DNA of 42,919 nt from NCBI GenBank assembly GCA_020725055.1, contig DYFS01000004.1:1-42919 (forward strand). Reading direction: 5' to 3'. This document shows, one piece after another, positions 32,996-41,657 of the stretch. This DNA comes from Candidatus Hadarchaeum sp. (GTDB taxonomy: Archaea > Hadarchaeota > Hadarchaeia > Hadarchaeales > Hadarchaeaceae). A model generated the notes under the pieces. That model was not told the origin of the DNA, searched no databases, and was given only the letters and a program-made list of their open reading frames with translations. A program made the translations under genes and the position numbers. Within the stretch, counting starts at the first letter, position 1. Each line of letters begins with the position of its first letter.

Positions 32996-33412
32996 TCAGA
33001 TGACCTCGACCATCCCCTCTTTGCTGACCATAACGGCGAAATCTCTGAGGGCCTTTCTGCGCTTGAGGTTTTTCCACCCGAGTGTTTCCGTAATCAGCCT
33101 CACGACCTCAGAGTAGTTGTGGGAGACCTTTATGCGCTTCCTGTCGGCTTTGCTGAAGACTCGCTCGGAGACTTCGTAGACGTTGGAACCAGCTTTTACG
33201 TCTATTTTGATCGGCCACTTGATGGTCTCGATAAGCTTCAAGGTATTCCTCGCCCTGCCGATGTTTTCTTCCGCCGTCTTCAGGATAGCGCTGACATTAG
33301 ACCGGCTCGTGCGCAGTTCCGCCGCTATTTTCGCTAAAGTCCGCCCCTCGCGCCTCATCCTGAGAACTTCGAACTGCCTTTTCGTGAGATGAGTATCTTT
33401 GATGTTAACCAT
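32996..33412 (-). CDS. tfx: Tfx-family DNA-binding regulator
   Basis: The 138 residues begin with a helix-turn-helix of the Tfx family: LTKRQFEVLRMRREG, AKIAAELRTSRSNVS and AEENIGRARNTL (about 9-57). A small C-terminal domain follows. Tfx of methanogens binds near the molybdenum formylmethanofuran dehydrogenase operon. Here the gene stands between a Mo hydroxylase operon and a divergent molybdate transporter, which supports a general molybdenum-related role. The inverted repeat at 33407-33420 covers its start codon and could be an autoregulatory site. Confidence 0.8.
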   Translation of the reverse strand: MVNIKDTHLTKRQFEVLRMRREGRTLAKIAAELRTSRSNVSAILKTAEENIGRARNTLKLIETIKWPIKIDVKAGSNVYEVSERVFSKADRKRIKVSHNYSEVVRLITETLGWKNLKRRKALRDFAVMVSKEGMVEVI

Positions 33413-33484
33413 TTTTGGTTCACATTTGTCTATTTATTGACTTTTTTATTTAAATTTTTGGATGCGGATGCAGGGGGGCCAAAT
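33407..33484. promoter_or_regulatory. Divergent tfx/molybdate transporter control region
   Basis: AACCA-TTTT-TGGTT (33407-33420) is a perfect inverted repeat over the tfx start codon. CTATTTATTG (33430-33439) suits a TATA box for tfx. TTTTTTATTTAAATTTTT (33442-33459) suits one for the transporter. GGGGGG at 33473-33478 is the transporter ribosome binding site before the TTG at 33485. Confidence 0.5.
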
Positions 33485-34642
33485 TTGACCCGCTTCAGGT
33501 TTAACCGAATAGAGCTCGCTGGCTCCCTCGGCGACTTGGGGACAATGCTGCCACTGCTAATCCCTCTAGTCGTGATAAACGGGGTCAACGCCACGATAGC
33601 CCTGCTTTTAGTTGGGCTCTTCTATCTGGGGGCTGGGCTCTATTACAAGATCCCGGTCCCGGTGCAACCGCTCAAGGTTATGACAGTAATCGCCATCACT
33701 GGGGGCTTCTCCGCCCAGATGATTGCCGCTGCAGGATTAATCATGGGCATTTTCATGCTGTTTTTGGGTGCGACGGGACTAATCGACCAAGTCGCCAAGG
33801 TGTTTTCAAAACCGGTCGTTCTGGGGATACAGGTTGCTCTCGGCATTCTCCTGTTCATGAAGGGTGTCCAGTTTATCCTAAACTCAAAGCTGTTCGTCAG
33901 CGGTGAAACTGTCCTCCTCACAGGGGTTCCGCTAAATCCCATAGCCGGCTTGGCTGGCATGTTGATCGCGGCGCTTCTCCTCACAAATAGAAAAATCCCA
34001 GCGGCGATCGTGTTGGTCCTCTTCGGGTTTTTGGTCGGCTTAGCCCTCAAGCCCCCAAGCCTCACCTTTGGACCGCAAATTTCTCCCCCACAAGTGCCAA
34101 CGATGGCCGACCTCCAAGCAGCGTTTTTGTTTCTGGTCATCCCCCAGATTCCGGTCACGCTTTCCAACGCTGTGATCGCGACCTCCGACCTCGCCAAGAA
34201 GTACTATGGAAAGAGGGGCAGGAAGGCTTCTCCCCGGGCGCTCACCAGCACCATTGGGGCCGCAAACCTGGCTGCGGGAGGGCTGGGCGGCATGCCGATG
34301 TGCCACGGGGCCGGGGGCTTGGCCGCGCACTACCGCTTCGGAGCAAGGACCGGTGGAGCAAATCTGATAATCGGTGGAATTTTCGTGGCATTGGCCCTGA
34401 TATTCGGCTCAAGCGCAGTTTCTGTCCTCGGGGCTATTCCCCTATCAATTTTGGGCGTTCTCTTGGTGATCACAGGGATTCAACTGATGATGTTGGCTAT
34501 TAATGTCAGGGAACAAAAGGACTTTCTTGTGGTGTCAGTGATTGTGGGCCTATCCGTGGTCGTAAACATGACAGTCGCTTTTATGGCTGGCATAGTACTT
34601 CACTATATGCTGAAGTGGTGGAGCCCATGGTCAAGCGGGTGA
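33485..34642 (+). CDS. MOT1-type molybdate transporter
   Basis: The 385-residue protein has about ten membrane segments and the two hallmarks of MOT1 (SulP-related) carriers: ELAGSLGDLGT near residue 9 with PVPVQPLK near residue 57, and GGLGGMPMCHGAGGLAAHYR with FGARTGGANL in the second half. Such proteins take up molybdate. The start at TTG 33485 is chosen because GGGGGG precedes it and the family opening ELxGSLGDLGT follows. The longer open frame upstream would cover the promoter. Its end overlaps the next gene by 16 nt, so transport and cofactor genes are co-translated. Confidence 0.85.
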   Translation: MTRFRFNRIELAGSLGDLGTMLPLLIPLVVINGVNATIALLLVGLFYLGAGLYYKIPVPVQPLKVMTVIAITGGFSAQMIAAAGLIMGIFMLFLGATGLIDQVAKVFSKPVVLGIQVALGILLFMKGVQFILNSKLFVSGETVLLTGVPLNPIAGLAGMLIAALLLTNRKIPAAIVLVLFGFLVGLALKPPSLTFGPQISPPQVPTMADLQAAFLFLVIPQIPVTLSNAVIATSDLAKKYYGKRGRKASPRALTSTIGAANLAAGGLGGMPMCHGAGGLAAHYRFGARTGGANLIIGGIFVALALIFGSSAVSVLGAIPLSILGVLLVITGIQLMMLAINVREQKDFLVVSVIVGLSVVVNMTVAFMAGIVLHYMLKWWSPWSSG

Positions 34643-35601
34643 AAGCCGAGGACGCAATCGGGAAGCGGCTTGCCCACGATGTTGTCCGCTACGGGCCCGG
34701 GCTCAAGTCCGTCCTGTTCAAGAGGGGGCATGTGATCACTATCGCGGACGTGGAGCGGCTGAAAGACACCGGGAATTACTCCGTCTACGCCGCAGGGAGG
34801 GGGGAAGAGGGGGTCCACGAGGACGAAGCTGCGACTAGGATGGCTCAGGCTTCGGCGGGTGAAAACGTTTTTTGGGTGAGACCAAACCAGGGAAAAGTAA
34901 ACTTGCTTGCAAAGGTCCCCGGGCTCTTGAAGGTCAAGGCCGATGTCATCAAGCAGATCAATCTCATCGATGATTTCATTTTCTCCACCCGGCCCAACTA
35001 CACAGGGGTTAAAAAGGGAGGGCTCGTGGGCTCCGTCAAGATAGTTCCGCTGATGGTGGGCGGGGGCCGCATGAGGAAGGTGGAAGAAATCTTGAAACGA
35101 AACAAGCCCGTCCTCAAGGTGACCCCCACAAAGGTCAAGAAGATTGGTATCGTTATAACAGGAACTGAGGTTTACGAAAAAAGGATAAAGGACGCTTTCC
35201 TGCCGGCCCTGAGGGAGAAACTCGCGGGCTACGGTTTGAAGGTTCGGGAAACAGTCGTTGTGCCAGACGACGAGGAAAAAATAAGAGAGAAAATCATCGG
35301 CTTCAAGCGGGAGGGCTGTGAACTCATCTTGGTCGCGGGCGGGATGGCGGTCGACGCAGGGGATGTTACACCAGCCGCGATAAGGAAAACCGGTGCAGAA
35401 GTCATCTCACGCGGCGTCCCGGTCTTCCCTGGCTCTATGATGATGCTCGCCTACCTCGGCAGCACGGCGATTATGGGCCTCCCCGCGTGCGTGTTCGTCG
35501 ACAAGCGAACGAGCTTTGACCTGCTCCTGCCGCGGGTCCTTGCGAAGGAAAAAGCAACGAAGGCCGAGCTCGCGGAACTCGGGCACGGTGGGCTACTGTG
35601 A
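34627..35601 (+). CDS. Molybdopterin-binding domain protein (MoeA/MogA-like)
   Basis: This is a 324-residue protein. The C-terminal half has a MoCF_biosynth fold: GIVITGTEVYEKRIKD (near 178), ILVAGGMAVDAGD (near 235) and VPVFPGSMMMLAYL. It lacks the full domain set of MoeA, so it is best described as a molybdopterin-binding protein related to the MogA/MoeA core. The N-terminal 130 residues are less conserved. It may insert molybdate into molybdopterin or prepare MPT-AMP. The ATG at 34627 has GGTGGAG before it. It overlaps MocA at its stop (GTGA). Confidence 0.82.
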   Translation: MVKRVKAEDAIGKRLAHDVVRYGPGLKSVLFKRGHVITIADVERLKDTGNYSVYAAGRGEEGVHEDEAATRMAQASAGENVFWVRPNQGKVNLLAKVPGLLKVKADVIKQINLIDDFIFSTRPNYTGVKKGGLVGSVKIVPLMVGGGRMRKVEEILKRNKPVLKVTPTKVKKIGIVITGTEVYEKRIKDAFLPALREKLAGYGLKVRETVVVPDDEEKIREKIIGFKREGCELILVAGGMAVDAGDVTPAAIRKTGAEVISRGVPVFPGSMMMLAYLGSTAIMGLPACVFVDKRTSFDLLLPRVLAKEKATKAELAELGHGGLL

Positions 35602-36158
35602 TAGGCGCTATCGTGCTTGCCGCTGGTGAGTCGAAGCGGATGGGCGAGCCGAAGCCGCTTGTCAAAATCAAAGGTAAGCGCATGATCGAGTGGGTAATCT
35701 GTTCCTTCGAGGGCACGGCCGATGATATAATCGTCGTGTTGGGGCATGAACCAGAGGCCGTAAAGCCGGTGCTGGAGAAGCTCGGGGTGCAGTGGGTGGT
35801 GAACGAAAATTACCACGAGGGAATGGCTTCCTCGTTCAAGAAGGGTCTCAAAGAACTTGAGGGTTGTGACGCGGTTTTTTTGGCGTTAGGGGACCAGCCG
35901 CTCATCGATCGAGATTTTTTGAAAAGGGCAATTGGTGTTTGGAAAGGCGGAGCGAAAATCGTAAGCCCGGTGTACAAAGGGAAGAAAGGGCACCCAGTTC
36001 TCTTTGATAAAAGTTTATTCAGCGAAATTCTCTCACTTAAAAAACAAGAGACAGTTCGAGATATCATTCACCGACACACCGGCGAGCTTCAACTCATCGA
36101 AGCAGAAAAATGGGCCCTTGTAGACATCGACACGCCCGGAGACCTTCAAAAGATTTGA
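35598..36158 (+). CDS. mocA: Molybdenum cofactor cytidylyltransferase-like protein (MocA)
   Basis: The 186-residue nucleotidyltransferase opens with AIVLAAGESKRMGEPKPL, the nucleotide-binding loop. VFLALGDQPLID follows with the metal-binding Asp, then KGHPVLFD and DIDTPGDL. MocA attaches CMP to molybdopterin, the cofactor form used by xanthine dehydrogenase-type enzymes, as MobA does with GMP. Its presence beside an XDH-type enzyme fits a cytosine dinucleotide cofactor. It starts with GTG overlapping the preceding stop. Confidence 0.87.
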   Translation: MIGAIVLAAGESKRMGEPKPLVKIKGKRMIEWVICSFEGTADDIIVVLGHEPEAVKPVLEKLGVQWVVNENYHEGMASSFKKGLKELEGCDAVFLALGDQPLIDRDFLKRAIGVWKGGAKIVSPVYKGKKGHPVLFDKSLFSEILSLKKQETVRDIIHRHTGELQLIEAEKWALVDIDTPGDLQKI

Positions 36159-36169
36159 AAGTTTCGTGA

Positions 36170-36985
36170 TCAACAGGGGTGTTTAGTTCCAGACGCTTTT
36201 CTCTTCTCTTTTATCAGCTCAGCTGCTATGCTCACGGCTATCTCTTCAGGCGTTTTCGCGTTTATGTCGAGGCCGATCGGAGCTTTTATCCTCTTTATCG
36301 CCTTTGCCAGCACCCTATCCTTTCGCAAAACCTCTTTCAGTTTGGCGATTTTGCGCGCGCTCCCGAGCAGGCCGAGGTAAGCCGTTCGCTCGCGGACGAA
36401 TCTGCGCAGGGCAGCGAGGTCGTGTTTCGGCTCCCCATGCACAATCGCCACGCAGGTGCGCCCATCGACCTTCACCTCTTTCAAAGCTTTTTCAAAATCC
36501 TCGCGATAAACTAGCTTCGCGTTCGGGAATCGGCTTTTTGTCAGGGTGTCTTCGTTGTCGTCAACCACTGTTATGTCAAAACCCAAGAGGTCGGCCACGG
36601 TGTAAGTTGGGAGAGCTATATGGCCGGAGCCGACGATCACCAACTTGGGCTTTGGCTCGACCACGTCCACGAACACCGTCATCGCCCCACCACACCACAA
36701 CCCCGTATCCAACTCACCCTCCTTTGCCCCGCCATAAAAGGAGAACTTCAAGCTCCTCGACTTACCCCCCCTAATCGCCTTCAGCGCCTCTTGCCTGAGC
36801 CCCCTCTCGAAGCACTCGCCACCGCCTATTGTTCCGATGATTTCCCCGTCCTCGGTAACAAGCATCTTCCTTCCCGGCTCGGCTGGCCCTGAGCCTATTT
36901 TCTCCACCACAGTGCAGAGCGCCACTCTCTTCCCCTCCTCCAGGAGTTTTGGGAGCCGTTCGAAAATGTTTACAGGGTTTGACAT
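36170..36985 (-). CDS. xdhC: XdhC/CoxF-family Mo-cofactor insertion chaperone
   Basis: The 271-residue protein has an XdhC N-terminal domain (GSGPAEPGRKMLV and GTIGGGECFE) and a C-terminal Rossmann domain (LVIVGSGHIALP near 139, TVVDDNE near 165, and LGLLGSARK). XdhC binds molybdenum cofactor, keeps it sulfurated and delivers it to XDH-type apoenzymes. The ATG at 36985 has GGGGGAGG directly upstream. It is convergent with mocA and follows the DUF2179 gene by 11 nt. Confidence 0.9.
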   Translation of the reverse strand: MSNPVNIFERLPKLLEEGKRVALCTVVEKIGSGPAEPGRKMLVTEDGEIIGTIGGGECFERGLRQEALKAIRGGKSRSLKFSFYGGAKEGELDTGLWCGGAMTVFVDVVEPKPKLVIVGSGHIALPTYTVADLLGFDITVVDDNEDTLTKSRFPNAKLVYREDFEKALKEVKVDGRTCVAIVHGEPKHDLAALRRFVRERTAYLGLLGSARKIAKLKEVLRKDRVLAKAIKRIKAPIGLDINAKTPEEIAVSIAAELIKEKRKASGTKHPC

Positions 36986-36996
36986 CCTCCCCCACC

Positions 36997-37518
36997 TCAC
37001 TTCTTCTTCCTCGCCGCCGCCAGGTAGCCACCGTGCCGTGCCCTAACGTCCAATATCGTGTAAAAAGCGTCCTTGTCGTGGGTCTTGAGCAAGTTCAAGA
37101 ATCTCCGCGTCTCCCTCCTCTCAAATAGCACGTTGTAGATCGGCTGCACCCCCTCCAGGCCAAGCCCCTCGACGACCGTGACCCCGAAGCCGGCGCCCCT
37201 GAGTTTTTGCGCGAGCCCCATATTCTTCGGCACCACGTGGGCGAAAACGTACCCCAACGCGATTTTTTCTTCGATGAGGCTCCCGAGGTAATTTCCGGTG
37301 GCGAAGCCAGCGGCAAACGCAAACATGTAATAGATCTTATCCAGCTGTGTGATCACACGGCTTACCGCGAGCACCCAAATCAATATCTCAAAGAAAGCTG
37401 TTAATGAGGCCACGTTCCTCTGCCCCCTGAAAATCAAAATTTGCCGGGTTGTGCCCATCGAAACATCGGTCATCCGGGCTAGGAAAATTGCAAGACTCCA
37501 GAGGAAGGCTTCGAGCAT
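36997..37518 (-). CDS. UPF0316/DUF2179 membrane protein
   Basis: The 173 residues contain three N-terminal membrane helices (about 3-22, 36-56, 62-82) with the family motif ARMTDVSMGTTRQI. A cytoplasmic DUF2179 domain follows (about 95-165). Proteins of this group have no firm function. The gene is upstream of xdhC in a two-gene run; the pairing may be incidental. Length is normal for the family. Confidence 0.8.
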   Translation of the reverse strand: MLEAFLWSLAIFLARMTDVSMGTTRQILIFRGQRNVASLTAFFEILIWVLAVSRVITQLDKIYYMFAFAAGFATGNYLGSLIEEKIALGYVFAHVVPKNMGLAQKLRGAGFGVTVVEGLGLEGVQPIYNVLFERRETRRFLNLLKTHDKDAFYTILDVRARHGGYLAAARKKK

Positions 37519-37611
37519 CTGTTTACCATCGACTCATTCGTTTACCAGCTATAAAACTCGTTTCCCCGTTTTTTTTCGATTTGTCACATCTCTGGGTTAT
37601 GCTGAGCGCGA

Positions 37612-38415
37612 CTAGATCATTTCTCTGCGCTTTGTCACCCAGATGCTCAACTGGAACAGGATAACTGCGTACGTCAACAGCACTAAGAAGCTCAGGGTTG
37701 GTTCTGGGTTCCACTTGAATCTCAACCGTTGACCGGGCATTCCACCGAACGCTTGCTGGAGAGGAACCCCATAAGTGTTGGCAACCGCGTCTCCGGCATA
37801 GTCGGGCATAAACCAGGGAGCATAGCCCGCGTAAGACAAACTCGTTGAGATGATCGGGAAAATCAGCATGAAAGTTAGAAGCGTGGCTATCGTCGCCCCC
37901 ATGCTCCCCTTTAGCAGGGAACTAAAGGTGAATGCTATACTTAGTACACAGCACGCTAGCATCAACGCAATGGCAAACGACCCCAATATCCCGCCCGGTA
38001 ATCGTCGGTAGAACCCCAGCAACGCGCCCGTCGAAATCAAATATGCTAGCGCAAGTATCGCGGCCGTGGCGATGAAGCAGGCGATGTATTTTCCCGCCAC
38101 CAGGGTAATCCGCCTCACCGGGTTCGGGAACAATATGTATCCGGTTTTGCGCTCGAACTCGGATGCAATGGCATCCCCTGCAAAGAACACCGCGCCGAGG
38201 ATGGCTATCGTACTCATCGACGTCACGAATATCGCGAAGAGTTCTGGGGTATCTGGAGCACCCATCTGCCTAGGTAGATCTAGCCCCTTGTAAAGCCCAA
38301 TGGTTAAAATGACGGCAATAACTGTGATAGCCAAAGCTCCGTAGAACCGCCTCCTCCGGAACTGCTTCAACAACTCGTACCGCGTGACTGTTTTTAACTT
38401 CTCGAACTCGCTCAA
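37612..38415 (-). CDS. ABC-2 type transporter permease
   Basis: The 267-residue protein has six predicted membrane segments. An N-terminal amphipathic helix (YELLKQFRRRRFYGAL) and FERKTGYILFPNPVRR are common in ABC-2 permeases. The start overlaps the stop of the ATPase gene (ATGA at 38412-38415). Together they form a simple exporter. Substrate is unknown; no peptide or lipid gene is adjacent. Confidence 0.85.
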   Translation of the reverse strand: MSEFEKLKTVTRYELLKQFRRRRFYGALAITVIAVILTIGLYKGLDLPRQMGAPDTPELFAIFVTSMSTIAILGAVFFAGDAIASEFERKTGYILFPNPVRRITLVAGKYIACFIATAAILALAYLISTGALLGFYRRLPGGILGSFAIALMLACCVLSIAFTFSSLLKGSMGATIATLLTFMLIFPIISTSLSYAGYAPWFMPDYAGDAVANTYGVPLQQAFGGMPGQRLRFKWNPEPTLSFLVLLTYAVILFQLSIWVTKRREMI

Positions 38416-39134
38416 ATGGTCACCTCCGTGAGCTTGAGATACGCCCGCTCTAACGAACGGTATTTTTTCTTCAGGTGGGCGATGTTGTCATAGGCGCGCA
38501 GTTTTCCGTGGTCGATTATCGCCACTTTTTTACATATTTGGGCGACCTCGGTGAGCAGGTGGGAGGCGAAGAAAACCGTTTTTCCCTTCCTTGCTTCCTT
38601 TAGAATCTCCCGCACCTCCATCATGCCCCTGGGGTCTAGGCCCAAGGACGGCTCGTCGAGGATGAGGATCGGCGGGTCGTGGAGCAAGGCTTGCGCGAGG
38701 GCGAGGCGCTGCTTCATCCCCCGCGAGAATTTTTCTACCCTCACATTGGCCCATCTCTCAAGACCGACGAGTTTGAGGACTTCCTTTATCCTGTGCCTCA
38801 GCTCACGCCCGTGCATCTTTCGAAGCCTCCCCAAGTAATTCAGGGTCTCATCTGGAGTGAAGAAGGGGTAGAACTCGGGCGTCTCCAAAATAGCCCCCAC
38901 CATCGAAACCGCCCGTTCGCGCTCCTCGGCTACGTTGGCACCGTTGATGTAAGCCGTGCCCGAAGAAGGGCGTAGGAGGCCGCATAGGAGCTTGAGGGTG
39001 GTGGTCTTCCCCGCGCCGTTCGGGCCGAGCAACGCAACGTCTTCGTTCCTCCTCACCTTGAGCGAGAGGTTGTCGAGGGCGAGAAAGCTGTTGTAGTACT
39101 TACTCAACCCCTCGATGACGATTGAACCGTCCAT
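38412..39134 (-). CDS. ABC transporter ATPase
   Basis: This is a 240-residue ATPase with Walker A GPNGAGKTT (near 37-45), the signature FSRGMKQRLALAQAL, Walker B LILDEPSLGLDP and the switch His in FASHLL. It powers the adjacent ABC-2 permease. The ATG at 39134 is preceded by GGTG; GTG at 39143 is an alternative start. It diverges from the ferredoxin gene across about 90 nt. Confidence 0.9.
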   Translation of the reverse strand: MDGSIVIEGLSKYYNSFLALDNLSLKVRRNEDVALLGPNGAGKTTTLKLLCGLLRPSSGTAYINGANVAEERERAVSMVGAILETPEFYPFFTPDETLNYLGRLRKMHGRELRHRIKEVLKLVGLERWANVRVEKFSRGMKQRLALAQALLHDPPILILDEPSLGLDPRGMMEVREILKEARKGKTVFFASHLLTEVAQICKKVAIIDHGKLRAYDNIAHLKKKYRSLERAYLKLTEVTI

Positions 39135-39221
39135 TTTTAACACCGGTCACTTTTTCAAGCCCCTATCAAATCGAAACGCTTTAAACTCTGCGTCTGTAAA
39201 CCAATTTGGCTCGGTGATTGT

Positions 39222-39686
39222 TTGCCGTACGTGTACTGTGACCCGAAGCTATGCACCGGTTGCAGGGCCTGCGAACTCGTTTGCGTTGGTTTTCACGAGC
39301 GTGTGTTTAACCCTAAGATAGCGCGCATCCGCGTGGTGAGATCCGAGCCAGCTTCGGATATCACGATCACGTGCCACCAATGCGAAGACCCCCCATGCGT
39401 GAAGGTATGCCCAGCTGGCGCCATCCGCAAGCTCAAGAGCGGCTTGGTTGAGGTCATCGATGCCCGCTGCGTGGGCTGCGGCGTGTGTGCCGAGGCATGC
39501 CCGTTCGGGGCGATCTGGCTGCACCACGAGCGGGGGAAAGCGACAAAGTGCGACCTGTGCGGCGGTGACCCCCAGTGCATCAAGCATTGTGTACCCGGTG
39601 CGCTGAAGCTTACGGCACCTGAGGGGGTAGCCATCGAAAGGCGCTTCGCAGCCGCGGTGCGCCGAGCGCCGGAGCGCGGGGGATGA
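39222..39686 (+). CDS. Ferredoxin-like electron carrier with four [4Fe-4S] motifs
   Basis: The 154-residue protein has 16 cysteines in four groups: C11-C14-C17-C21, C51-C54-C59-C63, C83-C86-C89-C93 and C110-C113-C119-C123. One extra cysteine is at C6. This is the DmsB/HycB arrangement of four [4Fe-4S] clusters. It begins with TTG and has GGTGAT just upstream. The aldehyde oxidoreductase gene follows by 4 nt, so this is very likely its electron partner. A TTTAAAC box near 39180 is a possible promoter. Confidence 0.88.
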   Translation: MPYVYCDPKLCTGCRACELVCVGFHERVFNPKIARIRVVRSEPASDITITCHQCEDPPCVKVCPAGAIRKLKSGLVEVIDARCVGCGVCAEACPFGAIWLHHERGKATKCDLCGGDPQCIKHCVPGALKLTAPEGVAIERRFAAAVRRAPERGG

Positions 39687-39690
39687 GGAA

Positions 39691-41622
39691 ATGGCATTCA
39701 CCTACAAAGGTTACGCTGGCAAATACCTGCGCGTTGACCTCACGCGGGGCAAGACCCTCGAGCTCGAGCTACCGAAGGAGTGGGCGCGCGGCTACATAGG
39801 AGGGAGCGGGATGGGGGCGCGCATCTTGTACGATGAGGTGCCGCGCAACGTTGGGCCCCTCTCCCCAGATAACATTTTGATTTTCGCGACGGGCCCGGTG
39901 ACCGGCACGGCGTACCCGCCCTCCGGGCGCTACTGCGTCGTCACCAAGGCGCCGCTGACTGGCATTTGGGGCGAGGCTCACTCGGGCGGCTACTGGGGCC
40001 CCGAGCTGAAGTACGCCGGCTACGACCTGATTATCATCCGGGGGAGGGCGCCGAGGCCCATGTACCTTTTCATCGAGGACGGCAAAGTAGAGCTGCGCGG
40101 TGCTAAACGGCTCTGGGGTAAAAACACCGCGGAGACGACTGACGCTATCGAAGGAGAACTGGGCCGCGATGTGAGGGTTGCGTGCATCGGCATGGCTGGC
40201 GAGCGACTCGTGAAGTTCGCGTGCATAATAAACGAGCGCAGCAGGGCGGCAGGGCGGACCGGCGTTGGGGCGGTGATGGGGAGCAAGCGCTTGAAGGCGG
40301 TTGTGGTGCGCGGCAGCGGCAGCATCGAGGTCGCGAACTTCGACCGGGTCTGGGAGCTGACCAAGGAGGCGCACGAGCGGTACACCGGGGGCGAGTGGGG
40401 GAAGGCATCACACGACGCCCTCTACCGGTTCGGGACTCCGGGGCTGGTGAGCTGGGAGAATGAGATAGGCCGCCTGCCGACGAAGGGGCACCGCACCGGC
40501 GTCTTCGACCGGGCCGCGGATATAGGCCCGGAGGTCTTCGAGCGCGAGTTCATAATCCACCGCCGCTCCTGCATGAACTGCCGCATCCAGTGCAAGAAGG
40601 TCGCCAGGGTGGGGCGCTCCGGCCCGTACGCCGGCTTGATAACCGAGGGCCCGGAGTACGAGACCATCGTCGCGCTCGGCTCGAACTGCTTGGTCAGCAA
40701 TTTCCCCGCTGTGATGCAGGTAAACCAGCTCTGCAATCTGCACGGCATGGACACGATTTCATGCGGGGGGGCGGTGAGCTTCGCGATGGAGTGTTTCGAG
40801 CGCGGCGCTTTGAGCGAGCGCGACATAGGCTTCGCGCTGGGGTGGGGGGATGGGGATGCGATGGTCAGGCTCGTTGGGATGATGGCGTCGCGCGAGGGGG
40901 TGGGCGATGTCCTCGCGGAGGGTATTAGAGCCGCGGCGAAGCGCATAGGCAAGGGCTCGGGGCGGTGGGCGATTCAGGTGAAGGGGCTTGAGGCCTCTGG
41001 GCAAGACGGCAGGGCCCACCAATCGGTCGGGCTGACCCACGCCATCTCGGTGATAGGGGCCGCTCACCTGCGGGCGCTTTCCTCTCTCGATGAGCTCGAC
41101 TACAGGAAGACTATAACCGAGCGGTACGGCAAGGCAAGAGCCGCGGCGCTTGGTGACCGACTCTCAACGAAGTACAAAGGGATGCTCGTCAAGGATGTCG
41201 AGGACCTCTACGCGGTGGTCGACGCGCTTATCACCTGCAAGTACGGCACGATGTGGCCGCCGATCTTCTACTTTGAGGACTACGCTGAGATCCTGCCCGC
41301 TGTCACGGGTGTCGAGGAGTTCGGGAGCGTCAAGGAACTTCGAATCATCGCCGAGCGCATCGTCAACCTCAAGCGCGCCTTCAACGCTAGGCTTGGTCTG
41401 GGCCGCAAGGACGACACGCTGCCCGAGCGCATGCTGAAGGAGCCGATGCCAGAGGGGCCGGCAAAGGGCAGGGTGGTCGACCTGAAGCCGATGCTGGACG
41501 AGTACTACCGCGAGCGGGGGTGGGACGTTCGCACGGGGTTGCAACGCCGCGCTACTCTCGAGCGGTTTGGGCTTGCCGACGTTGCGCGGGATTTAAAGAG
41601 GGTAGGCGCCCTAGCAAAATAG
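39691..41622 (+). CDS. Aldehyde:ferredoxin oxidoreductase-family tungsten/molybdenum enzyme
   Basis: The 643 residues cover all three AOR domains. The [4Fe-4S] ligands are C294, C297, C301 (SCMNCRIQC) and C516 (ITCKYG). GGSGMGARIL and GEAHSGGYWGPELKYAGYD bind the bis-pterin cofactor. Family members oxidise aldehydes to acids with ferredoxin as acceptor. The usual DPR and RG-x-x-H motifs are altered here (GQDGRAH and VIGAAH), so it belongs to a divergent subgroup and the substrate may not be a simple aldehyde. GAGGAA precedes the ATG. The carbamoyltransferase gene follows after 35 nt. Confidence 0.88.
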   Translation: MAFTYKGYAGKYLRVDLTRGKTLELELPKEWARGYIGGSGMGARILYDEVPRNVGPLSPDNILIFATGPVTGTAYPPSGRYCVVTKAPLTGIWGEAHSGGYWGPELKYAGYDLIIIRGRAPRPMYLFIEDGKVELRGAKRLWGKNTAETTDAIEGELGRDVRVACIGMAGERLVKFACIINERSRAAGRTGVGAVMGSKRLKAVVVRGSGSIEVANFDRVWELTKEAHERYTGGEWGKASHDALYRFGTPGLVSWENEIGRLPTKGHRTGVFDRAADIGPEVFEREFIIHRRSCMNCRIQCKKVARVGRSGPYAGLITEGPEYETIVALGSNCLVSNFPAVMQVNQLCNLHGMDTISCGGAVSFAMECFERGALSERDIGFALGWGDGDAMVRLVGMMASREGVGDVLAEGIRAAAKRIGKGSGRWAIQVKGLEASGQDGRAHQSVGLTHAISVIGAAHLRALSSLDELDYRKTITERYGKARAAALGDRLSTKYKGMLVKDVEDLYAVVDALITCKYGTMWPPIFYFEDYAEILPAVTGVEEFGSVKELRIIAERIVNLKRAFNARLGLGRKDDTLPERMLKEPMPEGPAKGRVVDLKPMLDEYYRERGWDVRTGLQRRATLERFGLADVARDLKRVGALAK

Positions 41623-41657
41623 AAGGGGTATCATAATAATCAAAAAGAGGTGATCTG

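Noticed and set aside
33389-33484. N-terminal extension of the molybdate transporter to 33389
   Set aside because: It would run through the tfx start and both TATA boxes; TTG at 33485 follows GGGGGG and starts at the conserved motif.
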